The notes under the pieces are model-generated. The model ran no database searches. It was not told where the DNA came from and worked only from the letters and a program-made list of their open reading frames with translations. A DNA stretch of 25,017 bases from Fidelibacterota bacterium (GTDB lineage: Bacteria > Marinisomatota > Marinisomatia > SCGC-AAA003-L08 > TMED6), in NCBI GenBank assembly GCA_014239355.1, contig JAAZYZ010000004.1, forward strand, positions 1 to 25,017, read 5' to 3'. The stretch's first letter is position 1. Every line of letters begins with the position of its first letter. A program made the position numbers and the translations under genes. Positions 15,443-22,446 of this stretch are shown piece after piece.

Positions 15443-17848
15443 TTAACCTAAAATAATATTTATTAATAGAACAATATCTGATACATTAATGAGGCCATCA
15501 CCATTTATATCAGCAGTATTTAAATCTGTTTCAGTTTCACCTAAAATCATGTTTACCATAATAATTACATCTAATACATTAATTGTTGAATCACCATTTG
15601 TATCTCCTAGAAGTGATCCATTGACCATCATTTCAACTGGTACAGACACACTACCACCATTAGATACTATATTAACAAAAGCATTATAAATACCATCATT
15701 ATAATTGTTACTATTACAAGTAACAGAGATTGATTCACTATCTCCTTCCATTATTGTGCCTTCAGAAGGATTTATAGATAGCCAATCAGGAGATGATTCA
15801 AATGTTATATTTAAATTATTTTCTAAATCATCAGTTCCATACATCACTTGAGTTCCAATAGATCCATTTTTTTGGATTCCAACAGAAGCGTCATAATCTC
15901 CTACTAAACTTCTATAGTTTAAATCAATTTTTCCTGATGGATATAAAACAACTTGAAAGTCATAAGATGTATTTGGAAAATTGGTATTCCAATGGGCAAC
16001 TTGATCAAACCAAACTACAAATCTTTCTTCATTAGAATGATAATAAACATTTCCAGAACAATACTGATTACATTCATCATTTACAGGATTCAAATCATCC
16101 CAAAGAGCCAAAATAGCAGCCCCAAGGAATTGACTTGGAATAGATGTGTTTTCCCAAGAATTATCATCCCAATCAAAGCCTACCCAACCATTAGGATTGA
16201 TAAATAATTGATTATAATAATTGTTTGATATATCATCAGTATAAAATGGGAAATTAAATTCTAATGGTAGCCATCCTCCAGATTGGTCATTATTTGGAAA
16301 TGTATAAAGTGTTCCAATATTAGAAATATCAATCCATTCATAAATTGTATCATTATCTAAATTTGAATCAGTCCAAAAATAATTACCTTCATCTGGTCCT
16401 CCACCTAATACTCTAAACGGAGAAGAATTAATAGCATAGTTTAATTCTGAATCTGGTTCTCCGCTATTTGTAATACTAACAATTTCAGTTGCAGTTTCAT
16501 CGCTATTTAATTCAAAATATAATTCATCATTACCATTATAAGATAATTCAGGATCTGGTAGATCAATTGCATTCATTCCATCTAAAACTGTGGTTCCTGT
16601 ATTGTCAGGATCTAAATAAGTCCGCAATCCTGACCCCCATGAGCTACTTACTTTCCCATATGTATCATAAGTAATTGAAGTGCAAGATGCTGTACCACCA
16701 TATAATTGTCCAACAATCCTATGTGAATTTCCATCAAATAAAGGAGAGCCAGATGAGCCAGGTTCAGTGGTCCCATCTTCCCAATTATTAATATCCCAAT
16801 AATTACCAGCGTTAGAGGCATTATTATAATCAAAAGTAATTTTTTTAATATCCCCACTAGGATGATGAATGCCAACTGGTGTGATTGGGGTATTACCTGT
16901 TGCATCCCATCCTGCATAATGTACTTCATAAGATTCAGGGATATCCTCCTCTAATCTTAATATAGCAAAATCAGAGCTAGATGAATTATCTAATAATGTT
17001 GATCCTTGTACTGTCATATATGTAGGTCCATTTTGATTATTACAACCTGGGCTTTCATAATTAAACATAAAAATCCAACTTGATTCACCTCCAAGACAGT
17101 GGTTTGCAGTTAGAAAGTATGGAGTTAGATCTTGTCTTACATTATTGACTATTGACCCAGTACAAAGTCTAAATCCTCCACCACTTAAAATCATAGCTAC
17201 AGATCTTACCTCATCTCCCCAATCAATAAATTCAGGACAATTTACATTATTATTACATGAACCAGAATCACCATAATCTCTTGATTCATCAGGATAAAAG
17301 ACATCTTTATATGCATGAACTACACGATTAATTTGAATTTGTCCATTAAAATCAACTTCATAAGGTTCAAAATATTCTATAATGGTGATTTCTCCTTTTG
17401 TTGGAGCAGTTGAAAATGTTTCATGTTCTTTATTATTTAAACTGGTAAATGCACCTAAGACTGTAGTCATTTCTTCATCATAGACAAACATTTCAGCTCC
17501 ATCTGGAATAATAAAACGATTATATAATAAGTTTATAGAATAGGCATCTTTACTTTCTATAGATAGTCTCCAAACTCTTCCTTCTTCTGTTGTTTCCCAT
17601 ATCCCTGAATTGTTTAAGTTATATTGTACCTCAAAAGGAGTCCCAAATCTAAAAGGAATATTCTTATCAGATTCTTCTAAATCTTCTTCTAGTAGCAAGT
17701 CTTGATCAATTATAGGCATTGCCTTTTTAGGGATTGTATTGTTTAGTTTATATAACAATGATTTTGGCAAAGATTCTATACTAACTTGCGCAATTATAGT
17801 AGTTGTTGTTATAAAAGCAAAAATTATTTTTTTTATATAATCATACAT
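15443..17848 (-). CDS. secreted lysyl-endopeptidase-like serine protease with dockerin-like tag
   Basis: The 801-residue secreted protein has a signal peptide (1-20), a propeptide-like region to about 190, and a chymotrypsin-fold protease domain (about 195-415) similar to Achromobacter lysyl endopeptidase. The triad reads His250 (FLTANHC), Asp293 (SSDFAILRL) and Ser366 (EPGSSGSPLFD). The GQLYGGTASC...DTYGKVSSSW segment carries Asp395, the likely Lys-specificity residue by analogy. Residues about 434-745 hold an Ig-like domain (ELNSDETATEIVSITNSGEP ... SPDWLSINPSEGTI) that seems interrupted by a nidogen-like sandwich (about 490-680). The tail (746-801) has two dockerin Ca2+ loops, DTNGDSTINVLD and DINGDGLINVSD, ending in LG. 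AAGGA precedes the ATG. It is the first gene of an operon with the ASST-like and LRR proteins and may process surface proteins. Confidence 0.85.
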   Translation of the reverse strand: MYDYIKKIIFAFITTTTIIAQVSIESLPKSLLYKLNNTIPKKAMPIIDQDLLLEEDLEESDKNIPFRFGTPFEVQYNLNNSGIWETTEEGRVWRLSIESKDAYSINLLYNRFIIPDGAEMFVYDEEMTTVLGAFTSLNNKEHETFSTAPTKGEITIIEYFEPYEVDFNGQIQINRVVHAYKDVFYPDESRDYGDSGSCNNNVNCPEFIDWGDEVRSVAMILSGGGFRLCTGSIVNNVRQDLTPYFLTANHCLGGESSWIFMFNYESPGCNNQNGPTYMTVQGSTLLDNSSSSDFAILRLEEDIPESYEVHYAGWDATGNTPITPVGIHHPSGDIKKITFDYNNASNAGNYWDINNWEDGTTEPGSSGSPLFDGNSHRIVGQLYGGTASCTSITYDTYGKVSSSWGSGLRTYLDPDNTGTTVLDGMNAIDLPDPELSYNGNDELYFELNSDETATEIVSITNSGEPDSELNYAINSSPFRVLGGGPDEGNYFWTDSNLDNDTIYEWIDISNIGTLYTFPNNDQSGGWLPLEFNFPFYTDDISNNYYNQLFINPNGWVGFDWDDNSWENTSIPSQFLGAAILALWDDLNPVNDECNQYCSGNVYYHSNEERFVVWFDQVAHWNTNFPNTSYDFQVVLYPSGKIDLNYRSLVGDYDASVGIQKNGSIGTQVMYGTDDLENNLNITFESSPDWLSINPSEGTIMEGDSESISVTCNSNNYNDGIYNAFVNIVSNGGSVSVPVEMMVNGSLLGDTNGDSTINVLDVIIMVNMILGETETDLNTADINGDGLINVSDIVLLINIILG

Positions 17849-17955
17849 AGTTGTTATTCCTTATATCTGGATTTGACAATTGTTCTTTTGATGAATTTAC
17901 AACATTGAGATATTTAAAATCATTATCAATTTGTAACTATTTTGTAATTATTTTG
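17849..17955 (-). promoter_or_regulatory. leader region between ssrA and the secreted-protein operon
   Basis: This 107-base AT-rich stretch separates the 3' end of tmRNA from the protease ATG on the same strand. It holds an AAGGA Shine-Dalgarno sequence 9 bases before the ATG and an 8-bp palindrome ACAATTGT. I see no strong hairpin plus T-run that would terminate ssrA, so some read-through into the protease operon is possible. No convincing -35/-10 pair is visible. Confidence 0.4.
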
Positions 17956-18329
17956 TGGAGGCGGTGGGAATCGAACCCACGTCCGAATAAAGCTTTCTCA
18001 GAGTATCTACATGCTTAGTTCATTTTAAGGTTTAATCTAAAAAATATAAATAAACAAACTTTTTTAGACGATTCTACGTATCTACCGAAGTAGACTATTT
18101 AATCTAATAATAGCAGAAAAATTATTAGACGAGTGTGTTAAAGATAACACCCCTAGATAGCTTCACACACAAAAGCTAAAAGAGATGGCTACTGATTAAT
18201 TAATTAAGCAGCAGCAACGTAACCGTAATCGGCACTTATTAGTTTCTCTAGATGATTTACGAGGTTACTAGAGCCCCTCGACATGCAACGATAAGTCAAC
18301 AATTTACCCGTCGAAGCCGTGTCGCCCCC
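17956..18329 (-). ncRNA. ssrA: tmRNA (SsrA), one-piece, tag ADYGYVAAA
   Basis: tmRNA rescues stalled ribosomes and adds a degradation tag. Both ends are diagnostic when read on the - strand: the 5' end GGGGGCGACACGGCTTCGAC, and the 3' T-arm GTGGGTTCGATTCCCAC followed by CGCCTCC. GGGGGCG pairs with CGCCTCC (one G-U pair) to form the acceptor stem. The next base is the discriminator A at 17956, and the genome continues CAAAA, so CCA is not encoded. The tag reading frame (18233 down to 18204) is GCC GAT TAC GGT TAC GTT GCT GCT GCT TAA, giving ADYGYVAAA. The total of about 374 bases fits a one-piece tmRNA with pseudoknots downstream of the tag. It is transcribed divergently from tRNA-Lys. Confidence 0.95.
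18204..18233 (-). other. tmRNA tag-peptide reading frame (ADYGYVAAA, stop TAA)
   Basis: The resume codon is taken as GCC, preceded by AATAAGT. Nine codons and a TAA follow. The tag ends in AAA, where most bacterial tags end in LAA or similar, but the small nonpolar C terminus recognised by ClpXP-type proteases is kept. The stop codon runs into TTAATTAATTAA, which offers extra stops in other frames. Confidence 0.85.
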
Positions 18330-18337
18330 AATAAACA

Positions 18338-18343
18338 ATTTTA
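18338..18343 (-). promoter_or_regulatory. putative -10 element of ssrA
   Basis: On the - strand TAAAAT lies 8 bases before the first base of tmRNA, the right distance for a sigma-70-type -10 box. The matching -35 position (TAGTTA, 17-base spacer) is a poor match, so the call is tentative. Confidence 0.35.
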
Positions 18344-18467
18344 AAAAGCGGTTGAAAATATAACTAATTTAAGTATTAAAAAAATATACTTTTTAAATTA
18401 ATAAGGTTTGTTCTATTTTTTTTAATTTTTAAATTTAGGGGAAATAAATTAGTAATAATTTATTATT

Positions 18468-18473
18468 TATAAT
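18468..18473 (+). promoter_or_regulatory. putative -10 element of tRNA-Lys
   Basis: A perfect TATAAT ends 8 bases before the first base of the tRNA. No good -35 hexamer is present at 16-18 bases upstream. The DNA is AT-rich, so chance matches occur, but the position is right. The 152-base gap between ssrA and the tRNA (18330-18481) holds both divergent promoters and nothing else I can identify. Confidence 0.4.
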
Positions 18474-18481
18474 TAGTTTAA

Positions 18482-18554
18482 GACCCAGTAGCTCAGCTGG
18501 TAGAGCAGTGCCCTTTTAAGGCATTGGCCGAAGGTTCGAATCCTTCCTGGGTCA
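18482..18554 (+). tRNA. tRNA-Lys (anticodon UUU)
   Basis: A complete cloverleaf can be drawn. The acceptor arms GACCCAG (18482-18488) and CTGGGTC (18547-18553) pair fully. The D-arm is GCTCAGCTGGTAGAGC. The anticodon stem is GTGCC/GGCAT (one G-T pair) with loop CTTTTAA, giving anticodon TTT at 18515-18517. The T-arm is AAGGTTCGAATCCTT. The discriminator is A at 18554 and the next bases are CTC, so CCA is added after transcription. UUU reads both AAA and AAG, and AAA is very common in this AT-rich window. Confidence 0.97.
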
Positions 18555-18562
18555 CTCTAATT

Positions 18563-18688
18563 TTATTTATTCTCTTCATTTAATAATTTTTCAACTTCTC
18601 TTTCGATTTTCTGTAAATCATCATCTGAAGGTTCAAAATTTAGAATGTTATTATTTACTGTATTGATATTTATATTTGGCTGTTTCAT
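18563..18688 (-). CDS. small acidic/Asn-rich protein, 41 residues (hypothetical)
   Basis: A 41-codon ORF begins MKQPNININ and ends EKLLNEENK. The N-terminal half is rich in Asn and Ile and looks disordered; the second half (FEPSDDDLQKIEREVEKLL) is charged and could form one amphipathic helix. No known domain is recognisable. Support for it being real is a well-placed Shine-Dalgarno sequence (GAGGT, 5 bases before the ATG), codon use like that of the neighbours, and a neat fit between tRNA-Lys and the divergent 163-base gap to the next gene. It could still be a chance ORF in AT-rich DNA, so I treat it as a candidate. Confidence 0.5.
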   Translation of the reverse strand: MKQPNININTVNNNILNFEPSDDDLQKIEREVEKLLNEENK

Positions 18689-18851
18689 AGTTACCTCACA
18701 TATTTTTATTCTATCTCAATATAAAACAGAGGCAGTTTTTATATTGTGATATCAATCAAAAAATATATTTTATTGAAGGTGAATGAAATTGTTTGAAATG
18801 AAAATTTTGCTTAAATTTTAATATATTGAGTTAAAATTTTTATGAGGTTTT
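18689..18851. promoter_or_regulatory. divergent gap between the 41-residue and 58-residue small genes
   Basis: The 163-base AT-rich stretch lies between two divergent small ORFs, each with its own Shine-Dalgarno sequence at the gap's edge. A 12-codon frame at 18783-18821, preceded by GAAGGTGA, is the only other readable feature. I see no clear promoter pair or operator palindrome. Confidence 0.35.
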
Positions 18852-19028
18852 ATGACATATAGAAATATGAATACCATCCCTTTAGGGACTAAATTAAAAT
18901 TAAAAAAAACTGGTGAAATAGTTACCTTAATAGATATTTTTCATTATCCTACCACTTTTAAAGTACAATACGATAGCGGACAATTTGATAATGTGAGAAC
19001 TCATGCAGTTGAATTTATTGATGATTAA
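18852..19028 (+). CDS. small protein, 58 residues, SH3-like beta-rich (hypothetical)
   Basis: The ORF encodes 58 residues, from MTYRNMNTIP to VEFIDD. The strand pattern LGTKLKLKKTGEIVTLIDI...TFKVQYDSGQFDNVRTHAVEFI suggests a small five-stranded SH3/KOW-like barrel. I do not recognise a named family. A Shine-Dalgarno GAGG lies 6 bases before the ATG; an internal Met at residue 6 (18867) is a second possible start. The stop codon overlaps the start of the DUF4442 gene by one base (TAATG), so the two are probably translationally coupled, which strongly supports a real gene. SH3-like modules of this size commonly mediate protein or RNA contacts; no function is assigned. Confidence 0.68.
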   Translation: MTYRNMNTIPLGTKLKLKKTGEIVTLIDIFHYPTTFKVQYDSGQFDNVRTHAVEFIDD

Positions 19029-19507
19029 TGTTTAGTAAAATCACAAAATTAACATGGATGATTAGATTATTTGGTTTTACTAAAGTAGCGATGATAGCCT
19101 ATTGCCGACCTCGTGTAATAGTATTTAATGATACAACCTTAGAAATTAAAATCCCATTAAATCGCAGGACAAGAAATCACATTAATACTATGTATTTTGG
19201 AGCATTATCTGTTGGTGCTGATATTACAGGCGGTTTTCTTGCTTTGCCCCCAATTCAAAAATCTAAAAGAAAAATTATATTACTTTTTAAAGATTTTAAT
19301 GCAAAATTTTTAAAAAGGGCTGAATCTGATGTTCATTTTATTTGCAAGGATGGAGAAGCTGTAAAGCATTTAGTTGATACTGCTATTGAAACCCAAGAAA
19401 GGCAAAATTTCAAATTAAAAATTATTGCCAAAACTCCTAAAATTTCTGATGATATAGTTGCTGAATTTGAGTTAACTTTATCTATTAAGGATTATACAAA
19501 CCGTTAG
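19028..19507 (+). CDS. DUF4442 hotdog-fold (PaaI thioesterase-like) protein
   Basis: The 159-residue protein resembles DUF4442, a hotdog-fold family related to PaaI/YiiD thioesterases. The diagnostic stretch is VIVFNDTTLEIKIPLNRRTRN followed by HINTMYFGALSVGADITGGFLAL (about 51-73), the Asn-H...G-A-L...D region that forms the central helix and active-site edge in hotdog enzymes. A C-terminal strand block (FKLKIIAKTPKISDDIVAEFELTLSIK) completes the fold. Such proteins may hydrolyse acyl-CoA or acyl-ACP thioesters, but DUF4442 members have no firmly known substrate. It starts in a one-base overlap with the 58-residue gene and ends just before the GGGAG ribosome-binding site of the next gene, so all three are probably one operon. 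Confidence 0.75.
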   Translation: MFSKITKLTWMIRLFGFTKVAMIAYCRPRVIVFNDTTLEIKIPLNRRTRNHINTMYFGALSVGADITGGFLALPPIQKSKRKIILLFKDFNAKFLKRAESDVHFICKDGEAVKHLVDTAIETQERQNFKLKIIAKTPKISDDIVAEFELTLSIKDYTNR

Positions 19508-19521
19508 GGAGACTTTTAATT
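19507..19521 (+). promoter_or_regulatory. Shine-Dalgarno GGGAG with candidate ATT start codon
   Basis: GGGAG at 19507-19511 is followed by 7 bases and then ATT at 19519, which is in frame with the large receiver/PEP-synthase-like ORF with no stop between. From the ATG at 19558 the same Shine-Dalgarno sequence is 46 bases away, too far to act. The residues encoded between 19519 and 19558 end in ADFQDL, which fits the N terminus of family members as I recall them. Confidence 0.5.
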
Positions 19522-19557
19522 AACAATAATCGACAGTCGGCTGATTTTCAAGATTTG

Positions 19558-22446
19558 ATGCTCTATAGAGTGCATGAAATTTTGTTAATCGCTAGTGATT
19601 ATGATTCATATATTCTTGAACAAGATGGTAGGCTTACTGAGCAAATCTTAACGGAGTATATTGGTATGAATCTTAGTTATGCTCCTCGTTTATCTAATGC
19701 TGCTACAGCTGGCGATGCAATGAAAATGCTAAATCAAAGATCATTTGATTTAATTATTGTGATGTTAAGAATTTCAGATATGAATCCAATTAAGCTTTCT
19801 AGAAAAATTAAAAAGTCATATCCTGAAAAACCAATCATTTTGTTAGTATTTGATGAATCAGAATTAAACCAATTACCCTCTAATTACTCTAAGACCATTG
19901 ATAATATATTTATTTGGTCAGGAAACTCTAGTGTATTTCCTGCTATTATTAAATATGTTGAAGATAAAGAAAATGTTGAACGAGACACAAAAGTTGGAGA
20001 TGTACGCTCAATCATTGTGGTGGAAGATACGCCTCGATATTATTCAAGTATTTTACCAATGTTATATAAACTGATTGTTTATCATACTAAACAATTAATT
20101 GGAGCTAGTTTAGATGATACTCAACAACTATTACATTTACGTAAGAGACCAAAAATTTTATTAGCACAAAATTATGAAGAAGCAGTTTCTTATTTTAATC
20201 AGTATCAGAATAATTTATTAGGAATTATATCTGATATTAGGTTTCCTAAAGAAAAGAAAAAAGATTCAAAAGCAGGCATCAATTTTTCTGAATATGTACA
20301 ATCAAAAGATGAAGGTATTCCTATTATTTTACAAACGACTGAAACATCTATATCTGATGATGTATTACATATTACAGATTTATTATTAAATAAAAATTCA
20401 TCTACCCTATATTATGATTTAAGAGATTTAATAATTAAAAATTTTGGTTTTGGAAATTTTATATTTAAAAATGTTGGGCAAGATTCAAATAAAATAGAGG
20501 CCAGTAATATTGAAGAGTTACTTGCAGGAATTTTAAAAATTTCTAATCAATCTTTAGTATACCATGCATCTAGAAATCATTTTTCAAATTGGCTCGCTGT
20601 TAGAGGGGAATTTGATCTTGCTAATGAATTTAGAAAATTAAAAACTTCTCATTTTGATAAAATTGAAGATAGACGTTCATATCATGTAGAATTATTAGAA
20701 AGTGCTTTACAGTATAGCAAAGAAAAATTTAAACTTGTTCAATTTAAAAAAGCAACTTTTGAAAATTCAAATTTTTTAAGAATTGGTAAAGGGTCTTTAG
20801 GGGGAAAAGCTAGAGGATTAGCATTTTTAAATGAAAACATCTATAAAAAGAATATTGTTGATAAATTTCCTTCCATCAACTTAAAAGTCCCACGTACTGC
20901 TGTTATATCAACAGATTCATTTGACGTATTTATGGATGAAAACAATTTATGGGAAGTTGCTTTAAATAATGACAATAATGAAGAAATTGTTAATCATTTT
21001 CTGAAAGCAAGGTTATCAAAAGAACTGATTAAATCAATAAAATCATTTTTAAAAACAATTCATACTCCTTTAGCAATTAGATCTTCAGGCTTATTAGAAG
21101 ATTCACAATATCAACCACTTGCTGGCATGTATTCTACTTTTATGCTACCTCATTGTGCAGATACTGAGAAAGAAAGATTAAGTCAAGTTTGTGAAGCAAT
21201 CAAAAGAATATATGCTTCTACATTTTTTCGAGGTCCTAAAACATTATTATCTCAATTTGTGCAACATCATGAAGAAGAAAAAATGGCCATTATCATAATG
21301 GAAATGACAGGTAAAGAACACAATGGAAAATTTTATCCTACATTTAGCGGTGTAGCTCAAAGCTATAATTATTATCCTGTTTCTCATATGAAAAGAAATC
21401 AAGGAATTGCTTTTGTTGCATTAGGTTTAGGTAAAACAATAGCAGAAGGAAAGAAATCATTACGATTTTCTCCATATTATCCTGATATAATTTCTCAATA
21501 TTATTCTAGTGGAACTTTATTAGAAAATTCACAAAATGAATTTTATGCTCTTAATCTTAATGATGGACAAAACCCAATGCAAAAAGGAGAGGATGATAAT
21601 TTATATTTATATAATCTTAATAATGCAGAGGAAGATGGTGAATTAAAATATTTAGCCTCTGTTTTAGATGCTAATGATAATGTGTTGAGAGATTCACTTT
21701 TAAGTACTGGGTCCAGGGTATTAACTTTTTCTGGGTTATTAAAATATAATAGATTTCCATTATCAGATATTTTAAAATATTTTTTAGAATATGGAGAAGC
21801 ATCTTTAGGTTGTCCTGTGGAAATAGAATTTGCAGTTAATTTAAATGATGATAATCAAGATGAGTTTTCTCTATTGCAAATTAAGCCTATGACTATTAAT
21901 TCTTTTAATCGTTCGATTATTGATAATGATATCAATACTAAATCATTATTTTGTAAAAATGATATTGCTTTAGGAGAGGGCTTGATTGATGATATTTATC
22001 ATATTGTATATGTAGATATTGATAATTTTGATATAACACAATCAAATATGATTGCTTATCAAATTGAAGAATTAAATAAATCTTTAGGACCTAAAAATCC
22101 TTATTTATTAATTGGTCCAGGAAGGTGGGGTTCTTCAGATCAATGGCTTGGTATACCTACATCATGGGAACAAATTAATAATGCTAAAATTATTATGGAA
22201 TTAGGCATTGAAGGTTTAGAGCCAGATCCTTCATTTGGTAGTCACTTCTTTCAGAATTTAACTAGTTTACATCTAGGATATTTTACATTTAATAAAAAAC
22301 AAACTAAGAATGATATTAATTGGGATATTCTTAAACAAACTACTACAGAACAATCAACTGATTATGTCAAGTTATTAAAAATGAAAACTCCTTTAAAGTG
22401 TATTATTGATGGCACTTCAGGAAAAGGGATAATTTTTAAAAAATAA
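19558..22446 (+). CDS. receiver-like/PEP-synthase-like protein (PPDK N-terminal domain without phosphotransfer domains)
   Basis: From ATG 19558 the protein has 962 residues; TTG 19555 or ATT 19519 are possible earlier starts. Residues about 5-130 form a degenerate receiver-like domain. A second receiver-like domain (about 155-290) has an acidic pair in VVEDTPRYY, a candidate phospho-Asp in GIISDIRFP, Thr in LQTTET and Lys in LLNKNSS. The rest matches the pyruvate/PEP-binding domain of PEP synthase/PPDK: RIGKGSLGGKARGLAFL (about 407-423), PLAIRSSGLLEDSQYQPLAG (about 503-522) and LIGPGRWGSSDQWLG (about 850-864). The mobile phosphohistidine and TIM-barrel domains of true PEP synthase are absent. 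Similar proteins occur in Bacteroidota annotated as PEP synthase; their role is unknown. It abuts gdhA with no gap. Confidence 0.82.
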   Translation: MLYRVHEILLIASDYDSYILEQDGRLTEQILTEYIGMNLSYAPRLSNAATAGDAMKMLNQRSFDLIIVMLRISDMNPIKLSRKIKKSYPEKPIILLVFDESELNQLPSNYSKTIDNIFIWSGNSSVFPAIIKYVEDKENVERDTKVGDVRSIIVVEDTPRYYSSILPMLYKLIVYHTKQLIGASLDDTQQLLHLRKRPKILLAQNYEEAVSYFNQYQNNLLGIISDIRFPKEKKKDSKAGINFSEYVQSKDEGIPIILQTTETSISDDVLHITDLLLNKNSSTLYYDLRDLIIKNFGFGNFIFKNVGQDSNKIEASNIEELLAGILKISNQSLVYHASRNHFSNWLAVRGEFDLANEFRKLKTSHFDKIEDRRSYHVELLESALQYSKEKFKLVQFKKATFENSNFLRIGKGSLGGKARGLAFLNENIYKKNIVDKFPSINLKVPRTAVISTDSFDVFMDENNLWEVALNNDNNEEIVNHFLKARLSKELIKSIKSFLKTIHTPLAIRSSGLLEDSQYQPLAGMYSTFMLPHCADTEKERLSQVCEAIKRIYASTFFRGPKTLLSQFVQHHEEEKMAIIIMEMTGKEHNGKFYPTFSGVAQSYNYYPVSHMKRNQGIAFVALGLGKTIAEGKKSLRFSPYYPDIISQYYSSGTLLENSQNEFYALNLNDGQNPMQKGEDDNLYLYNLNNAEEDGELKYLASVLDANDNVLRDSLLSTGSRVLTFSGLLKYNRFPLSDILKYFLEYGEASLGCPVEIEFAVNLNDDNQDEFSLLQIKPMTINSFNRSIIDNDINTKSLFCKNDIALGEGLIDDIYHIVYVDIDNFDITQSNMIAYQIEELNKSLGPKNPYLLIGPGRWGSSDQWLGIPTSWEQINNAKIIMELGIEGLEPDPSFGSHFFQNLTSLHLGYFTFNKKQTKNDINWDILKQTTTEQSTDYVKLLKMKTPLKCIIDGTSGKGIIFKK

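Noticed and set aside
16489..16929. Open frames antisense or shifted within the protease gene (16489-16674, 16648-16929)
   Set aside because: The protease frame is fully supported by its triad and tail motifs; these are chance frames in AT-rich DNA.
17873..17901. TTGACA at 17873 as a + strand promoter -35
   Set aside because: No -10 at 16-18 bases, and it would read antisense into tmRNA.
17935..17955. Short direct repeat TAACTATTTTG / TAATTATTTTG downstream of tmRNA as an attachment site
   Set aside because: Imperfect, AT-rich and only two copies; no integrase or island nearby although tmRNA genes are common integration sites.
18783..18821. 12-codon frame (MKLFEMKILLKF) as a leader peptide
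   Set aside because: It has a GAAGGTGA upstream but no regulatory codon run, attenuator hairpin or link to the next gene's function.
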